Of a stretch of 64,000 nucleotides of DNA, positions 8,878 to 17,100 are shown piece by piece (the first letter of the stretch is position 1; every line of letters starts with the position of its first letter). The notes beneath the pieces were generated by a model that saw only the letters and a list, made by a program, of their open reading frames with translations, made no database searches and was not told the origin of the DNA. This DNA comes from an uncultured Alphaproteobacteria bacterium. GTDB lineage: Bacteria; Pseudomonadota; Alphaproteobacteria; HIMB59; GCA-002718135. The position numbers and the translations under genes are program-made. Where the stretch lies: positions 1 to 64,000 of the forward strand of contig CACMJS010000005.1 in assembly GCA_902614085.1 (NCBI GenBank), in the 5' to 3' direction.

Positions 8878-9929
8878 ATTCTCAACCTCTCCTCACTATT
8901 AATATCAAAAAAGTAACAATCTTCCTTATTGAAGTTTAATTTTAAAACGGAATCAATATCGTAATTTGTATTTTTATCAGTTTTAACGATTAGATTTTGA
9001 TTATTTGATTTAAATGTAACAAGGTTTGCTTCACCTGTTAATTCAACAGAATACACTTTAGCAGATCCATTGTTTGTATCACTATCATTTACTATTTGAA
9101 TTTTATCAGGTCTGACGCCAAGAGTAATATCACCTTCATAATCAATATCAAAAGATGTCGTAAGACTATCAGAAATAAACTTTTTATTTTCTATACGACC
9201 ATCAATCAAATTCATTGCAGGTGAACCAATAAAACCAGCAACAAATTTAGAAGAAGGATCATCAAATATTACCTGTGGTTTATCAAACTGCAAAAGTTTA
9301 CCGTGGTTCATAACAGCAATTCTATTTGCAAGTGTCATTGCCTCTACTTGATCATGTGTTACATATATTGTTGTTACACCAAGTCGGTGATGTAAATTTT
9401 TTAATTCTGCTCTCGTTGTAACTCTTAATATAGCATCAAGATTTGAAAGAGGCTCATCCATTAAAAAGACACGTGGTTGACGAACTATTGCTCTTGCTAG
9501 AGCAACACGTTGTCTTTGACCGCCTGATAGTTCGGCTGGTTTACGGTGCAATAAATCTTGCAATTCAACAAGTGAAGAAACTTCTTTAATAAGTTTATCA
9601 TGTTCTGAACTTGGAATTTTTTTCATTTTTAGAGGATATGCAATATTATTTCTAACAGTCATATGGGGGAAAAGACTATAATTTTGAAATACCATTGATA
9701 CATCTCTTTTTCTTGGGTCAACATCATTTACAATTTCATCACCAATTTTGATCTCGCCATCAGTTATGTCTTCTAATCCAGCAACAAGACGCATAGTAGT
9801 TGTTTTACCACATCCTGAGGGCCCTAAAAGTACAACGAATTCACCTTCATTAATATGAAGATTTACTTCATCGACAGCAGTAACATCTCCCCATTTTTTT
9901 GTTACATTTTTTAAATCTACAGAATACAT
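8874..9929 (-). CDS. sugar ABC transporter ATPase, MalK/UgpC type
   Basis: Cytoplasmic energising subunit of 351 residues. The ATPase domain (about 1-235) has Walker A GPSGCGKTTTM, the signature LSGGQRQRVALARA and Walker B VFLMDEPLSNLD. The C-terminal part (about 236-351) has the TOBE/OB-fold layout of MalK-type proteins, including GVRPDKIQI. A strong purine-rich Shine-Dalgarno (GGGGG) precedes the ATG. It is the only ATPase of the operon, so it presumably drives every combination of the MalF subunit with the four MalG-type subunits. It lies between permease 1 and the GH127 gene. Confidence 0.94.
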   Translation of the reverse strand: MYSVDLKNVTKKWGDVTAVDEVNLHINEGEFVVLLGPSGCGKTTTMRLVAGLEDITDGEIKIGDEIVNDVDPRKRDVSMVFQNYSLFPHMTVRNNIAYPLKMKKIPSSEHDKLIKEVSSLVELQDLLHRKPAELSGGQRQRVALARAIVRQPRVFLMDEPLSNLDAILRVTTRAELKNLHHRLGVTTIYVTHDQVEAMTLANRIAVMNHGKLLQFDKPQVIFDDPSSKFVAGFIGSPAMNLIDGRIENKKFISDSLTTSFDIDYEGDITLGVRPDKIQIVNDSDTNNGSAKVYSVELTGEANLVTFKSNNQNLIVKTDKNTNYDIDSVLKLNFNKEDCYFFDINSEERLRI

Positions 9930-9938
9930 ATAAACCCC

Positions 9939-10865
9939 CTATTCTTTTACTGCGCTTCCTGTAACTCCTCTAACAAAATATTGCTGAAGAAAAGTATAAA
10001 AAATTATTATTGGAAGAAAACTAACAATTGAGCCCGCTGTTAGACTTCCCCATTTCATTTCAAATTGAGATCCACCTAATGCAATTTTCATTAATGAAAT
10101 ATTTAACATTGTATTTTCTGGTGAATTTATAAATATAAAAGCATAAATATAATCATTCCAAGAAACATACATTGCAAAAACCATAACTGTTAAAAGACCG
10201 GGAATTGCCAACGGTAACATAACAGAAGTAATAATTTTTAATTCACTTGATCCTTCAAGCATTGCTACCTCTCTTAATGAGGAAGGAATGCTGTTAAACG
10301 CATTTCTCATCATAAAGATTCCTAAAGGCAACATTCCACAAGTATGAATCAAGATTAAACCTAAATGAGTATTAGTAAGACCAAGGTCTTTTAATAATTT
10401 ATAAAGCGGTATTATAAGAGAAATACCTGGTATTAAAATTGGTAATATTACTAATAAGAAAAAAAAATTTTTTAAAGGAGTATTTAAAACAGTAAGCGCA
10501 TATCCTCCTAAGGTACAAACGATAATAGTTAGAATAATTGTTCCAGCTGAAACTATTGCACTATTCATAAAAGGTCTTTTGACTCCTTCACCATCAAGTC
10601 TAAATTTGCTCTCAATTTCAACACCAGATGACTCTGAGTCTTCTGACTCAGTATCTTGAAGTCTTTTAAGTCTATCAAAATTCCAAATTTGATCATAATA
10701 CTGCAAAGTTAAATCATGAGGATAAAAAGTAGGTTCACTAGTTATTAGTTCACTAGGCTTTTTAAATGATGAAATTAATGTCCAATAAATTGGAAAAATA
10801 ATTATTATAACTAAAGTATAATTAATTGCATAATACCAATACCAATCCGATGAGTAACGTCTCAC
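9939..10865 (-). CDS. MalG-type sugar ABC transporter permease (first copy)
   Basis: CUT1-type permease of 308 residues. It starts with GTG immediately after the TAA of the MalF-type gene (no gap), which indicates translational coupling and makes it the likely canonical partner. The N-terminus is MRRYSSDWYWYY; the EAA loop is EVAMLEGSSELKI with LPLAIPGLL; the tail is RGVTGSAVKE. A charged acidic insert rich in Ser, Glu and Asp (about residues 70-90) lies in the first periplasmic loop and is absent from the copies at 4333 and 6055. Confidence 0.93.
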   Translation of the reverse strand: MRRYSSDWYWYYAINYTLVIIIIFPIYWTLISSFKKPSELITSEPTFYPHDLTLQYYDQIWNFDRLKRLQDTESEDSESSGVEIESKFRLDGEGVKRPFMNSAIVSAGTIILTIIVCTLGGYALTVLNTPLKNFFFLLVILPILIPGISLIIPLYKLLKDLGLTNTHLGLILIHTCGMLPLGIFMMRNAFNSIPSSLREVAMLEGSSELKIITSVMLPLAIPGLLTVMVFAMYVSWNDYIYAFIFINSPENTMLNISLMKIALGGSQFEMKWGSLTAGSIVSFLPIIIFYTFLQQYFVRGVTGSAVKE

Positions 10866-11744
10866 TTAGTAATTCTTTCTAAATAAACGTAATTGAATTA
10901 CAGTAAGTACAAAAAGTATTATCATTATAATTACACCAAGAGATGCTGCGGGACCTAATTTAAAATAATCAAATCCCATATCTACAGTATGCATAACAAG
11001 TGTTTTAGTAGAGTTTGAAGGACCACCTCTTGTCATAATTACAAATTGTTCATATGCTTGAATTGAACCTGCTATGGATAAAATTAAAGCTAGGGCTATT
11101 GAAGGTCGTAAAAGAGGAAGTGTTACATTCCAAATTGTTTGCCATCGTGAAGCCCCCATTAATTTAGATGCTTCATAATAATCATCTCTTATAGCTTGTA
11201 ATCCAGCTATCAAAATAATCATTTGGATACCAGAAAACTTCCATGTAACCATAGCATTAACGGCCCACATTGAAGATGTCCCTGTTTTCCAAACATTAAG
11301 ATTTTTATTTTCTCCACCAAAACCAAAAAATTCTAATGCATAAACAATAACTCCATACATTTCGCTATAGAGCCATAACCAGACATAACTAGCTGTAGCA
11401 AAAGACATAACTACTGGTAAAAAATAGATACTTCTAAAAAAAGTTGTTCCCCAAGCTTTTGCGTTACATAATAGTGCAGTTCCAATAGCGACAACAAACA
11501 ACATTGGTGTAACAGTTAAGGTGTAAACAAAAGTAAATTTCAAAGATTCCCAGAAACGCTCATCCTGGAACATAAATATATAGTTATCAAGACCTACCCA
11601 CTTTGGTTTTCCAAAAAGTGGCCATTTGTGAAATGACATGTAAAAGGAATTTACAAGAGGATAAAGAAAAAAAACTGCAAGTAAAATTAATGCAGGCGAA
11701 ACCATTAAAAGACCAACGAGTTGTTCTTTTCGTAATCTGCTCAT
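10866..11744 (-). CDS. MalF/UgpA-type sugar ABC transporter permease
   Basis: The only MalF-side permease in the locus, 292 residues with six predicted membrane segments. After the N-terminal MSRLRKEQLVGLLMVSPA comes the family motif FYMSFHKWPLFGKPKWVGL. The EAA loop reads EASKLMGASRWQTI with LPLLRPSI. It is 27 bases downstream of the binding-protein gene and directly abuts the first MalG gene. Length is typical of UgpA-like proteins, without the long periplasmic P2 loop of E. coli MalF. Confidence 0.94.
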   Translation of the reverse strand: MSRLRKEQLVGLLMVSPALILLAVFFLYPLVNSFYMSFHKWPLFGKPKWVGLDNYIFMFQDERFWESLKFTFVYTLTVTPMLFVVAIGTALLCNAKAWGTTFFRSIYFLPVVMSFATASYVWLWLYSEMYGVIVYALEFFGFGGENKNLNVWKTGTSSMWAVNAMVTWKFSGIQMIILIAGLQAIRDDYYEASKLMGASRWQTIWNVTLPLLRPSIALALILSIAGSIQAYEQFVIMTRGGPSNSTKTLVMHTVDMGFDYFKLGPAASLGVIIMIILFVLTVIQLRLFRKNY

Positions 11745-11771
11745 AAGTTTCGCCTACAATGTTTTTATCTA

Positions 11772-12980
11772 TTAATGACCAGCATCAATGATTTTTTGCA
11801 TGATTGCATTTTGTTCATCAAGAACTGTCTGCACATCTTCACCAGCAAAAATTCGTTGATTTGCTACTTGCCATGGATCCATTAACTCCTGATAAACAGT
11901 TGTATAAGGAACATCTCCAACAGTAGATGCGTTTGCAAATACCATGTGATCATCAGTTAAGTATGGATTACCTTCAAATAGATCTGCTCGAATTGGTATA
12001 CCACCGTTTTTAGTATACACTTCGATTTGACCAGCTTCAGATAATACATATTCAATATATTCAAGAGCTGCTTCTTTAGCACCAGTTGTAACTGGGATTG
12101 CAATTAAGTCACCTCCGATAAATGCTGAATTTCTTGAACCATCACTACCCATAAATGCTGTAAATCCAGCATCTACTTTTTCTGTGTGATCTTTAACAAC
12201 ATTAATCATGAAGTTACCTGTACCAATCATTGCGATATCACCTGCTAGGAAGCCGTCTTGTTTATCTGGCCAATCCCAAACATCAACGTTTTCTGGCACA
12301 CAACCAATGTTAATTAAATTTTGGTAATGCTTAAACCATTCAACTGTTTTTGGATGATTTAACTCAGCTGTTTTACCATCTTTACTTACCCATGAACCGC
12401 CATTTGCCCAAGCAACTGGCATACCTGTAAAGATCATACCGCCATAACTTTTTGAAGGCCAAGCCATCATTAATTGTCCTCTAGCAGCAAAGTCTTCACA
12501 CATACTTGTCATCTCTGCCCAATCTTTTGGTGGTTTTGGCATAAGTTTTTTATTATAAACATAACCAGACACATCAGCAGCATTTGGTGCAGCAAAGTGT
12601 GTTCCATCATAAGATCCTAAAGCAAGCATTGGACCATTTAATTGATCATAATATGGTTGTGACTTTAAAAAGTCAGTCATATCTTCTAATGCACCTATTG
12701 CAGCATAATAAGGAACGTTAATTAAGTCGATGTTTGCAACATCAACTCTTTCACCTGCAGCAAGTGCAGCTGTAAATTTAACCTGAAAGTCAGCATGACC
12801 AATAAGGTTGTTAATAGCAACGATATCTTTTCCTTCGTCAGCCATTTTTTTATTAAACCCTTCAACCATCCAATCTGACCATCCACCTCTACTCCAAATG
12901 ATTAATTCTTCTGCAGAAGTAGTTTTAGCGAATGGAAGAATAGTTAAAGAAATTAAAAATAATTTTACTAGTAATTTCAT
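11772..12980 (-). CDS. extracellular sugar-binding protein (SBP family 1)
   Basis: Periplasmic ligand-binding component, 402 residues with the chosen start. An in-frame TTG lies four codons upstream (12992), but the ATG at 12980 is preceded by a GGGAGG Shine-Dalgarno that would lie inside the longer frame, so 12980 is preferred. The signal peptide MKLLVKLFLISLTILPF ends near AKTTSA|EE. The mature protein starts LIIWSRGGWSDWM, typical of family 1 solute-binding proteins. Tryptophan- and aromatic-rich stretches (DVWDWPDKQDGF) fit carbohydrate binding. It is the first gene of the ten-gene operon, with a good promoter just upstream. The likely ligand is an arabinose-containing oligosaccharide, inferred from the two arabinofuranosidase genes. 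Confidence 0.93.
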   Translation of the reverse strand: MKLLVKLFLISLTILPFAKTTSAEELIIWSRGGWSDWMVEGFNKKMADEGKDIVAINNLIGHADFQVKFTAALAAGERVDVANIDLINVPYYAAIGALEDMTDFLKSQPYYDQLNGPMLALGSYDGTHFAAPNAADVSGYVYNKKLMPKPPKDWAEMTSMCEDFAARGQLMMAWPSKSYGGMIFTGMPVAWANGGSWVSKDGKTAELNHPKTVEWFKHYQNLINIGCVPENVDVWDWPDKQDGFLAGDIAMIGTGNFMINVVKDHTEKVDAGFTAFMGSDGSRNSAFIGGDLIAIPVTTGAKEAALEYIEYVLSEAGQIEVYTKNGGIPIRADLFEGNPYLTDDHMVFANASTVGDVPYTTVYQELMDPWQVANQRIFAGEDVQTVLDEQNAIMQKIIDAGH

Positions 12981-13002
12981 AATACCTCCCAATAATAAAA
13001 AA

Positions 13003-13031
13003 ATTCTACAAAAATAATGATTGTTTTACAA
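13003..13031 (-). promoter_or_regulatory. sigma70-like promoter of the sugar-transport operon
   Basis: On the minus strand, a -35 TTGTAA (13026-13031) and a -10 TAGAAT (13003-13008) are separated by exactly 17 bases. Transcription would start near 12996, about 15 bases before the binding-protein ATG. The -35 is flanked by a short inverted repeat (ATTGT/ACAAT) that could be an operator, but it is too short to be sure. Confidence 0.5.
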
Positions 13032-13061
13032 TAGTTTCTGAAAATTATATTTATGATGAAA

Positions 13062-13940
13062 TTATGTAATATTACTATTTTCTGGCATTTTTTTTGAGTC
13101 TTTTTCTTTATAAGTAATCAACAAAACCGAAGAAAACACTACAATACCGCCAACCCATGTCCAAAAATCAGGATATTCATTAAATGCAAAATAACCAAAC
13201 GCAGATCCAAAAATTAAACCAGTAAACCAAACAGGCTGAGTTACAGAAAGATCTGCATATTTATAAGATAATGCTAGAGCCAGATGTAAAATTGTTCCAG
13301 AAATTGCAGCCACAAAAACATATATAAATGAAGTTAGAGAAGGCATTTGCCAAAAATATATTGCTAGAGGTAATGCAAAAATAGTCATTAATGTATATTG
13401 ATAAGTTACCATCGTGATAGGTGAATCATCTTTTGAAACAAATTTAGATAAAATAATTATAAACGACCAAAAAACTAGAGCAGTCAAAACCATAATTGTC
13501 CCAATATTAAAATCAACATATCCAGGTCTAATAATTATTAACATACCAATAAAACCAATTACTAATGTTAGAACACGAAACATATAAATTTTTTCTCTAA
13601 AAATTATGAAGCTTAATAAAACTACAATTATAGGACTCAAAAAATTTAGAGCTTTGAATTGCTCAAATGGAATATAAATTAATGCACCAAAACCCAGTAT
13701 CATCATGGGTAAATTTAAAAGACCTCGAATTAAATAAAATTTAAAATTTTTTGTTTTATATGTGGTGAATTTATTTTTTATTAAATATGGGAAAATAATT
13801 ACAAATCCAAAAAAAAATCTTAAAAAACCTATTGTATATACATTTGAATCATATTGAGCTGCACGAATAAGTGCCTCCATTAAAACTGCAAAAAATGATC
13901 CGCTCACAGTTAATAAGATTGCTCGAATATTATTATTCAT
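13062..13940 (-). CDS. EamA/DMT-superfamily transporter
   Basis: Ten-segment membrane protein of the drug/metabolite transporter superfamily, 292 residues, made of two EamA repeats of five helices each. The first repeat starts RAILLTVSGSFFAVLMEA. It is homologous to the next gene (13948-14835): both share the IRGLLN/LTRGVLN stretch, the SPIIVVLLSFIIFREKIY / TPIIVVVLSVIFLKEKIY stretch and a YQYTL motif, pointing to tandem duplication. It is the last gene of a three-gene operon led by the DmdA-like gene. Members export amino acids or other metabolites; the substrate is unknown. Confidence 0.9.
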   Translation of the reverse strand: MNNNIRAILLTVSGSFFAVLMEALIRAAQYDSNVYTIGFLRFFFGFVIIFPYLIKNKFTTYKTKNFKFYLIRGLLNLPMMILGFGALIYIPFEQFKALNFLSPIIVVLLSFIIFREKIYMFRVLTLVIGFIGMLIIIRPGYVDFNIGTIMVLTALVFWSFIIILSKFVSKDDSPITMVTYQYTLMTIFALPLAIYFWQMPSLTSFIYVFVAAISGTILHLALALSYKYADLSVTQPVWFTGLIFGSAFGYFAFNEYPDFWTWVGGIVVFSSVLLITYKEKDSKKMPENSNIT

Positions 13941-13947
13941 TAAAAAA

Positions 13948-14835
13948 TTAAAGTTTAACTGGTATTGATTGCTTTGCTATATCTTTTTTAAGATAGCTTT
14001 CTCTGTAAGTGATAATTAAAATTGATGAAAAAATAATTAAGCCTCCAATAATAGTCCATACATCAGGTATTTCATCAAAGATGATAAATCCAAAAAATGA
14101 CGCTATTAATAGTCTGGAGAAATTAACAGGTTGTAATACTGATAGATCAGTTAGTTTATATGCAGTATTAATACAAAGATGAACAATCGTTCCTGCTATA
14201 CCTGCAAAAATTAAATAAATTAATGTGACTGAAGATGGAGATTGCCAAAAATATAAAGCAATAGGGAAAGATAAGAAAGTAACCAGAGTATATTGATAAG
14301 ATAAAATGGTAAAAGCACTATCAACTCTAGCAGCAAATTTAGTAATTATAACAACTACTGACCAAATTGAACATGAACACAAAACTAAATACGCACCTAT
14401 ATTTATGGGAACAATACCTGGCCTTAAAATTACAAAAACTCCAATTAAACCGATTAACAAAGCTCCAATTCGTATTAAATAAATTTTTTCTTTTAAAAAA
14501 ATTACGCTCAACACGACAACAATTATAGGAGTAATAAATGAAATAGCCTTAATTTGTTCTAAAGGTATGAATTGCAGCGCTGAAAAACCAAGTAACATCA
14601 TAGGAATATTTAAAACACCTCTGGTTAAATGTATTTTAAGATTAGGTGTTTTGAAATTTTGAAATTTAGAATAAAATATAAATGGAAAAATAAGAATAAA
14701 ACCAAATAAAAATCTTAAAAAACCAGCAGTAAAAACATTAATATCTTGTAAAGAAAACTTTATAAGTACATTCATTGTTACTCCCGCTACAGAAGCAACC
14801 AAAGCTAAAATTATAGCTTTAACATTACTACTCAT
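13948..14835 (-). CDS. EamA/DMT-superfamily transporter
   Basis: Inner-membrane DMT transporter of 295 residues with two EamA repeats and about ten hydrophobic helices. It is paralogous to the adjacent 13062-13940 gene. It follows the DmdA-like gene by only 3 bases and precedes its paralogue by 7, so the three genes should be one transcript. Export of a product, or uptake of a substrate, linked to the demethylase-like enzyme is possible. Two neighbouring copies could form a hetero-oligomer or have different substrates. Neither point can be settled from sequence. Confidence 0.9.
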   Translation of the reverse strand: MSSNVKAIILALVASVAGVTMNVLIKFSLQDINVFTAGFLRFLFGFILIFPFIFYSKFQNFKTPNLKIHLTRGVLNIPMMLLGFSALQFIPLEQIKAISFITPIIVVVLSVIFLKEKIYLIRIGALLIGLIGVFVILRPGIVPINIGAYLVLCSCSIWSVVVIITKFAARVDSAFTILSYQYTLVTFLSFPIALYFWQSPSSVTLIYLIFAGIAGTIVHLCINTAYKLTDLSVLQPVNFSRLLIASFFGFIIFDEIPDVWTIIGGLIIFSSILIITYRESYLKKDIAKQSIPVKL

Positions 14836-14838
14836 AAT

Positions 14839-15948
14839 CTATACGAATGGAATATCGCAAATTTCTCCTGTATATTTTTTTGAATCAATAATTATATCAA
14901 ATTTATCTTTAGATAAAAAAAATGGTTTATTTATCATTGCAATGCCAATTACTTTATTAAATGTTGGTGAGTATACCGCAGATCTTATTTCTCCAATTAC
15001 AGAATTATTAATAGTTAAATTTATAGATGATCTTAAATTAATATTATCTATGTCTATCTTTACACCCATTAATTTTTTTTCTATTCCATTCTCTTTAATT
15101 TTAATTAGCTTATCTTTACCAAGAAACTCTATATTATTATCTAAATGGACAAACTTATCTAAACCACATTCTAGAGGATTATCATTTATATCCATATCAT
15201 TTCCATAAGATAGCAATGCACTTTCAATTCTTTCAATAAGATGGGGACATCCTGGTTTTACATTAAACTCTTTACCTTCTTCAAATAACAAATCATATAA
15301 CTCAAGACCAGATTTTGCATCCTCAACATAAATTTCTACTCCGCCCTGCTTTGACCAACCTGATCTAGCAATTAAGTGTTTAGAATTTTTAAAATTAAAG
15401 TATTTAAAATTATAAAATTTTAAATCTAAAATTTCTTTACCAAAAATTTTTTCTAATAGATTAAATGCCTTGGGACCCTGTACGGCCATAATATTCACAT
15501 CTGGTTCAGAAATAGAAACTTCTAATTTTTTTCCTATTGCAAGACCTTTAGCAAATAGCATTACATCTGAGTCAGCAATTGAAATCCACCATTTTTCATT
15601 ATCAAATTTAAGAACAACAGGATCATTGATCATACTTCCATTTTCATCAATAATTGGGCAATAATAACATTTACCTTCTTTGGACTTACTTAAATCTCTA
15701 CATGTCATTAATTGAACTAATTGATACGCATCCTTGCCTTTGATCTCTATTTGTCTCTCTGCTGATACATCCCATATCTGAACATGATTTTTTAAATGGT
15801 TATATGTTTCTTCTGGACTTCCTTCAAAACCAGCAGGAAGTAACATATGATTATAGATAGTATAAGAAGTAACACCCTGATTTTCAATTCGAGAAGAATA
15901 AATAGTACTTCTTAATCTTCTTGATTTAGCAACATATTGATTGGGCAT
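14839..15948 (-). CDS. dmdA: dimethylsulfoniopropionate demethylase-like protein (GcvT fold)
   Basis: A GcvT-family tetrahydrofolate-dependent methyl- or aminomethyl-transferase of 369 residues. It resembles DmdA, which transfers a methyl group from DMSP to tetrahydrofolate and yields methylmercaptopropionate. Stretches I recognise from the SAR11 protein include [39 protein letters not shown] and [10 protein letters not shown]. The length agrees with about 369 for SAR11 DmdA. It clearly differs from the true gcvT at 35122-36246. Many DmdA-like GcvT relatives have other substrates, and here it is cotranscribed with two EamA transporters rather than a betaine transporter. The fold is certain; DMSP activity is likely but unproven. 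Confidence 0.72.
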   Translation of the reverse strand: MPNQYVAKSRRLRSTIYSSRIENQGVTSYTIYNHMLLPAGFEGSPEETYNHLKNHVQIWDVSAERQIEIKGKDAYQLVQLMTCRDLSKSKEGKCYYCPIIDENGSMINDPVVLKFDNEKWWISIADSDVMLFAKGLAIGKKLEVSISEPDVNIMAVQGPKAFNLLEKIFGKEILDLKFYNFKYFNFKNSKHLIARSGWSKQGGVEIYVEDAKSGLELYDLLFEEGKEFNVKPGCPHLIERIESALLSYGNDMDINDNPLECGLDKFVHLDNNIEFLGKDKLIKIKENGIEKKLMGVKIDIDNINLRSSINLTINNSVIGEIRSAVYSPTFNKVIGIAMINKPFFLSKDKFDIIIDSKKYTGEICDIPFV

Positions 15949-16016
15949 AAAAAGGTCGTATAAATATTTGTATTTAATTAGTCTACATATAATTAAATTA
16001 AATGTACGTAACCATT

Positions 16017-16187
16017 TTACATAAAATAATTATAGGCAAAGTAAAAAGATAAAACGACTAATACAATAGCTACCCAAATCGATAAGTTAGTAAAAAAGGT
16101 TTTAAAATTGCTATTAGAGCTTAAGAAAGAAGGTAGGACCAATAATAGTACCCCAATCATATAAATAATTGGAACTAGTTTATCCAT
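16017..16187 (-). CDS. 56-residue small membrane protein
   Basis: Short open frame with two hydrophobic helices: about residues 5-21 ([17 protein letters not shown]) and 37-54, joined by a polar linker [12 protein letters not shown]. It begins [10 protein letters not shown] 3 bases after the dehydrogenase gene stop at 16191, in the same direction, so it should be cotranscribed. The two-helix layout with an IY..LLLV start resembles the membrane anchor that precedes the clan-AA aspartic protease domain in many alphaproteobacteria, but no protease domain follows here. Function unknown. Confidence 0.6.
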   Translation of the reverse strand: MDKLVPIIYMIGVLLLVLPSFLSSNSNFKTFFTNLSIWVAIVLVVLSFYFAYNYFM

Positions 16188-16190
16188 TTA

Positions 16191-17051
16191 TTAGTATTTT
16201 TCCTTATCAATTAATTCACTGACAAGTAAATTACCAAATCCTTTTATTGAAGCTTGTTTATAAAATGATTTAGCCATTTTTGAGAGTTTATTAGCATTAG
16301 GTAAATCAGAAACAAGATCATTAATATAATTTAAATCTTTATATGTATTATCTACCGAAAAAACATATCCTTTGTAATTACCTTTTATAGCTTTATCAGC
16401 AATTCTATCTAAAGCACCTGAGTTTCCTGAGCCTAATCTAGCAACATCACATAACAGTTTAATATCGATATTTAGTTTTTTTGCAGATTTAAAAAACTCA
16501 ATCACAGTAGTAGTTGTCATCAATGATAAAAAGTTAGATAATAATTTTGCAGATGATGCTTTTGATACATCACCAAAATTAAAAACAGACTTACAAAAAG
16601 AATTAAGAAATTTTTTACATTTTAAAAAATTACTTTTTTTACCACCATAAATACCGCCTAATATACCCTGCTCACTTTGAACTGGACCTCCCATTACTCC
16701 ACAAAAATTATAACTTATTTTTTTTGATTTAAAAATTTTATCCATTTTTAAAGCACCATTTTTATTATGCGTTGTTAAATCTATTACAAGTGTTTTACTA
16801 TCAAGTTCTTGTTTAATTTTTTTTGCAACATTTAATGCTACGGGTGTATTTGTTACACATATCATTAAACAATCAAGTTTTTGTTTTTTGATTTCATTAT
16901 ATGATTTTAATTCTTTAGCCCCAATCTTTTTTAATTTGTTTATTGGTTTTCTATTTTTATGAGCAAATATAAATACATTATGCTTTTTTAATAAATTTTT
17001 TGCCATACCATAGCCCATATAGCCTACCCCTATAAATCCAACATTGCTCAT
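16191..17051 (-). CDS. NAD-dependent beta-hydroxyacid dehydrogenase (3-hydroxyisobutyrate dehydrogenase family)
   Basis: Cytosolic oxidoreductase of 286 residues acting on 3-hydroxy acids such as 3-hydroxyisobutyrate, tartronate semialdehyde or 6-phosphogluconate-like substrates. The Rossmann loop is GFIGVGYMGYGMA at the extreme N-terminus, which is why the ATG at 17051 (MSNVGFIG) is chosen over an upstream ATG at 17120 that would overlap the MFS gene. The substrate-binding motif region reads DLTTHNKNG rather than the usual D-S-T form, and the catalytic lysine fits SSAKLLSNF. The unusual substrate loop suggests a non-standard substrate. Confidence 0.82.
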   Translation of the reverse strand: MSNVGFIGVGYMGYGMAKNLLKKHNVFIFAHKNRKPINKLKKIGAKELKSYNEIKKQKLDCLMICVTNTPVALNVAKKIKQELDSKTLVIDLTTHNKNGALKMDKIFKSKKISYNFCGVMGGPVQSEQGILGGIYGGKKSNFLKCKKFLNSFCKSVFNFGDVSKASSAKLLSNFLSLMTTTTVIEFFKSAKKLNIDIKLLCDVARLGSGNSGALDRIADKAIKGNYKGYVFSVDNTYKDLNYINDLVSDLPNANKLSKMAKSFYKQASIKGFGNLLVSELIDKEKY

Positions 17052-17100
17052 AAAAATAACTATAGTGAAAAAATTATTATTTAAAAGTGAATTATCAAAT

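Noticed and set aside
14839-15948. Second gcvT
   Set aside because: It shares the fold, but its segments match DmdA rather than GcvT and it is not in the gcv operon.
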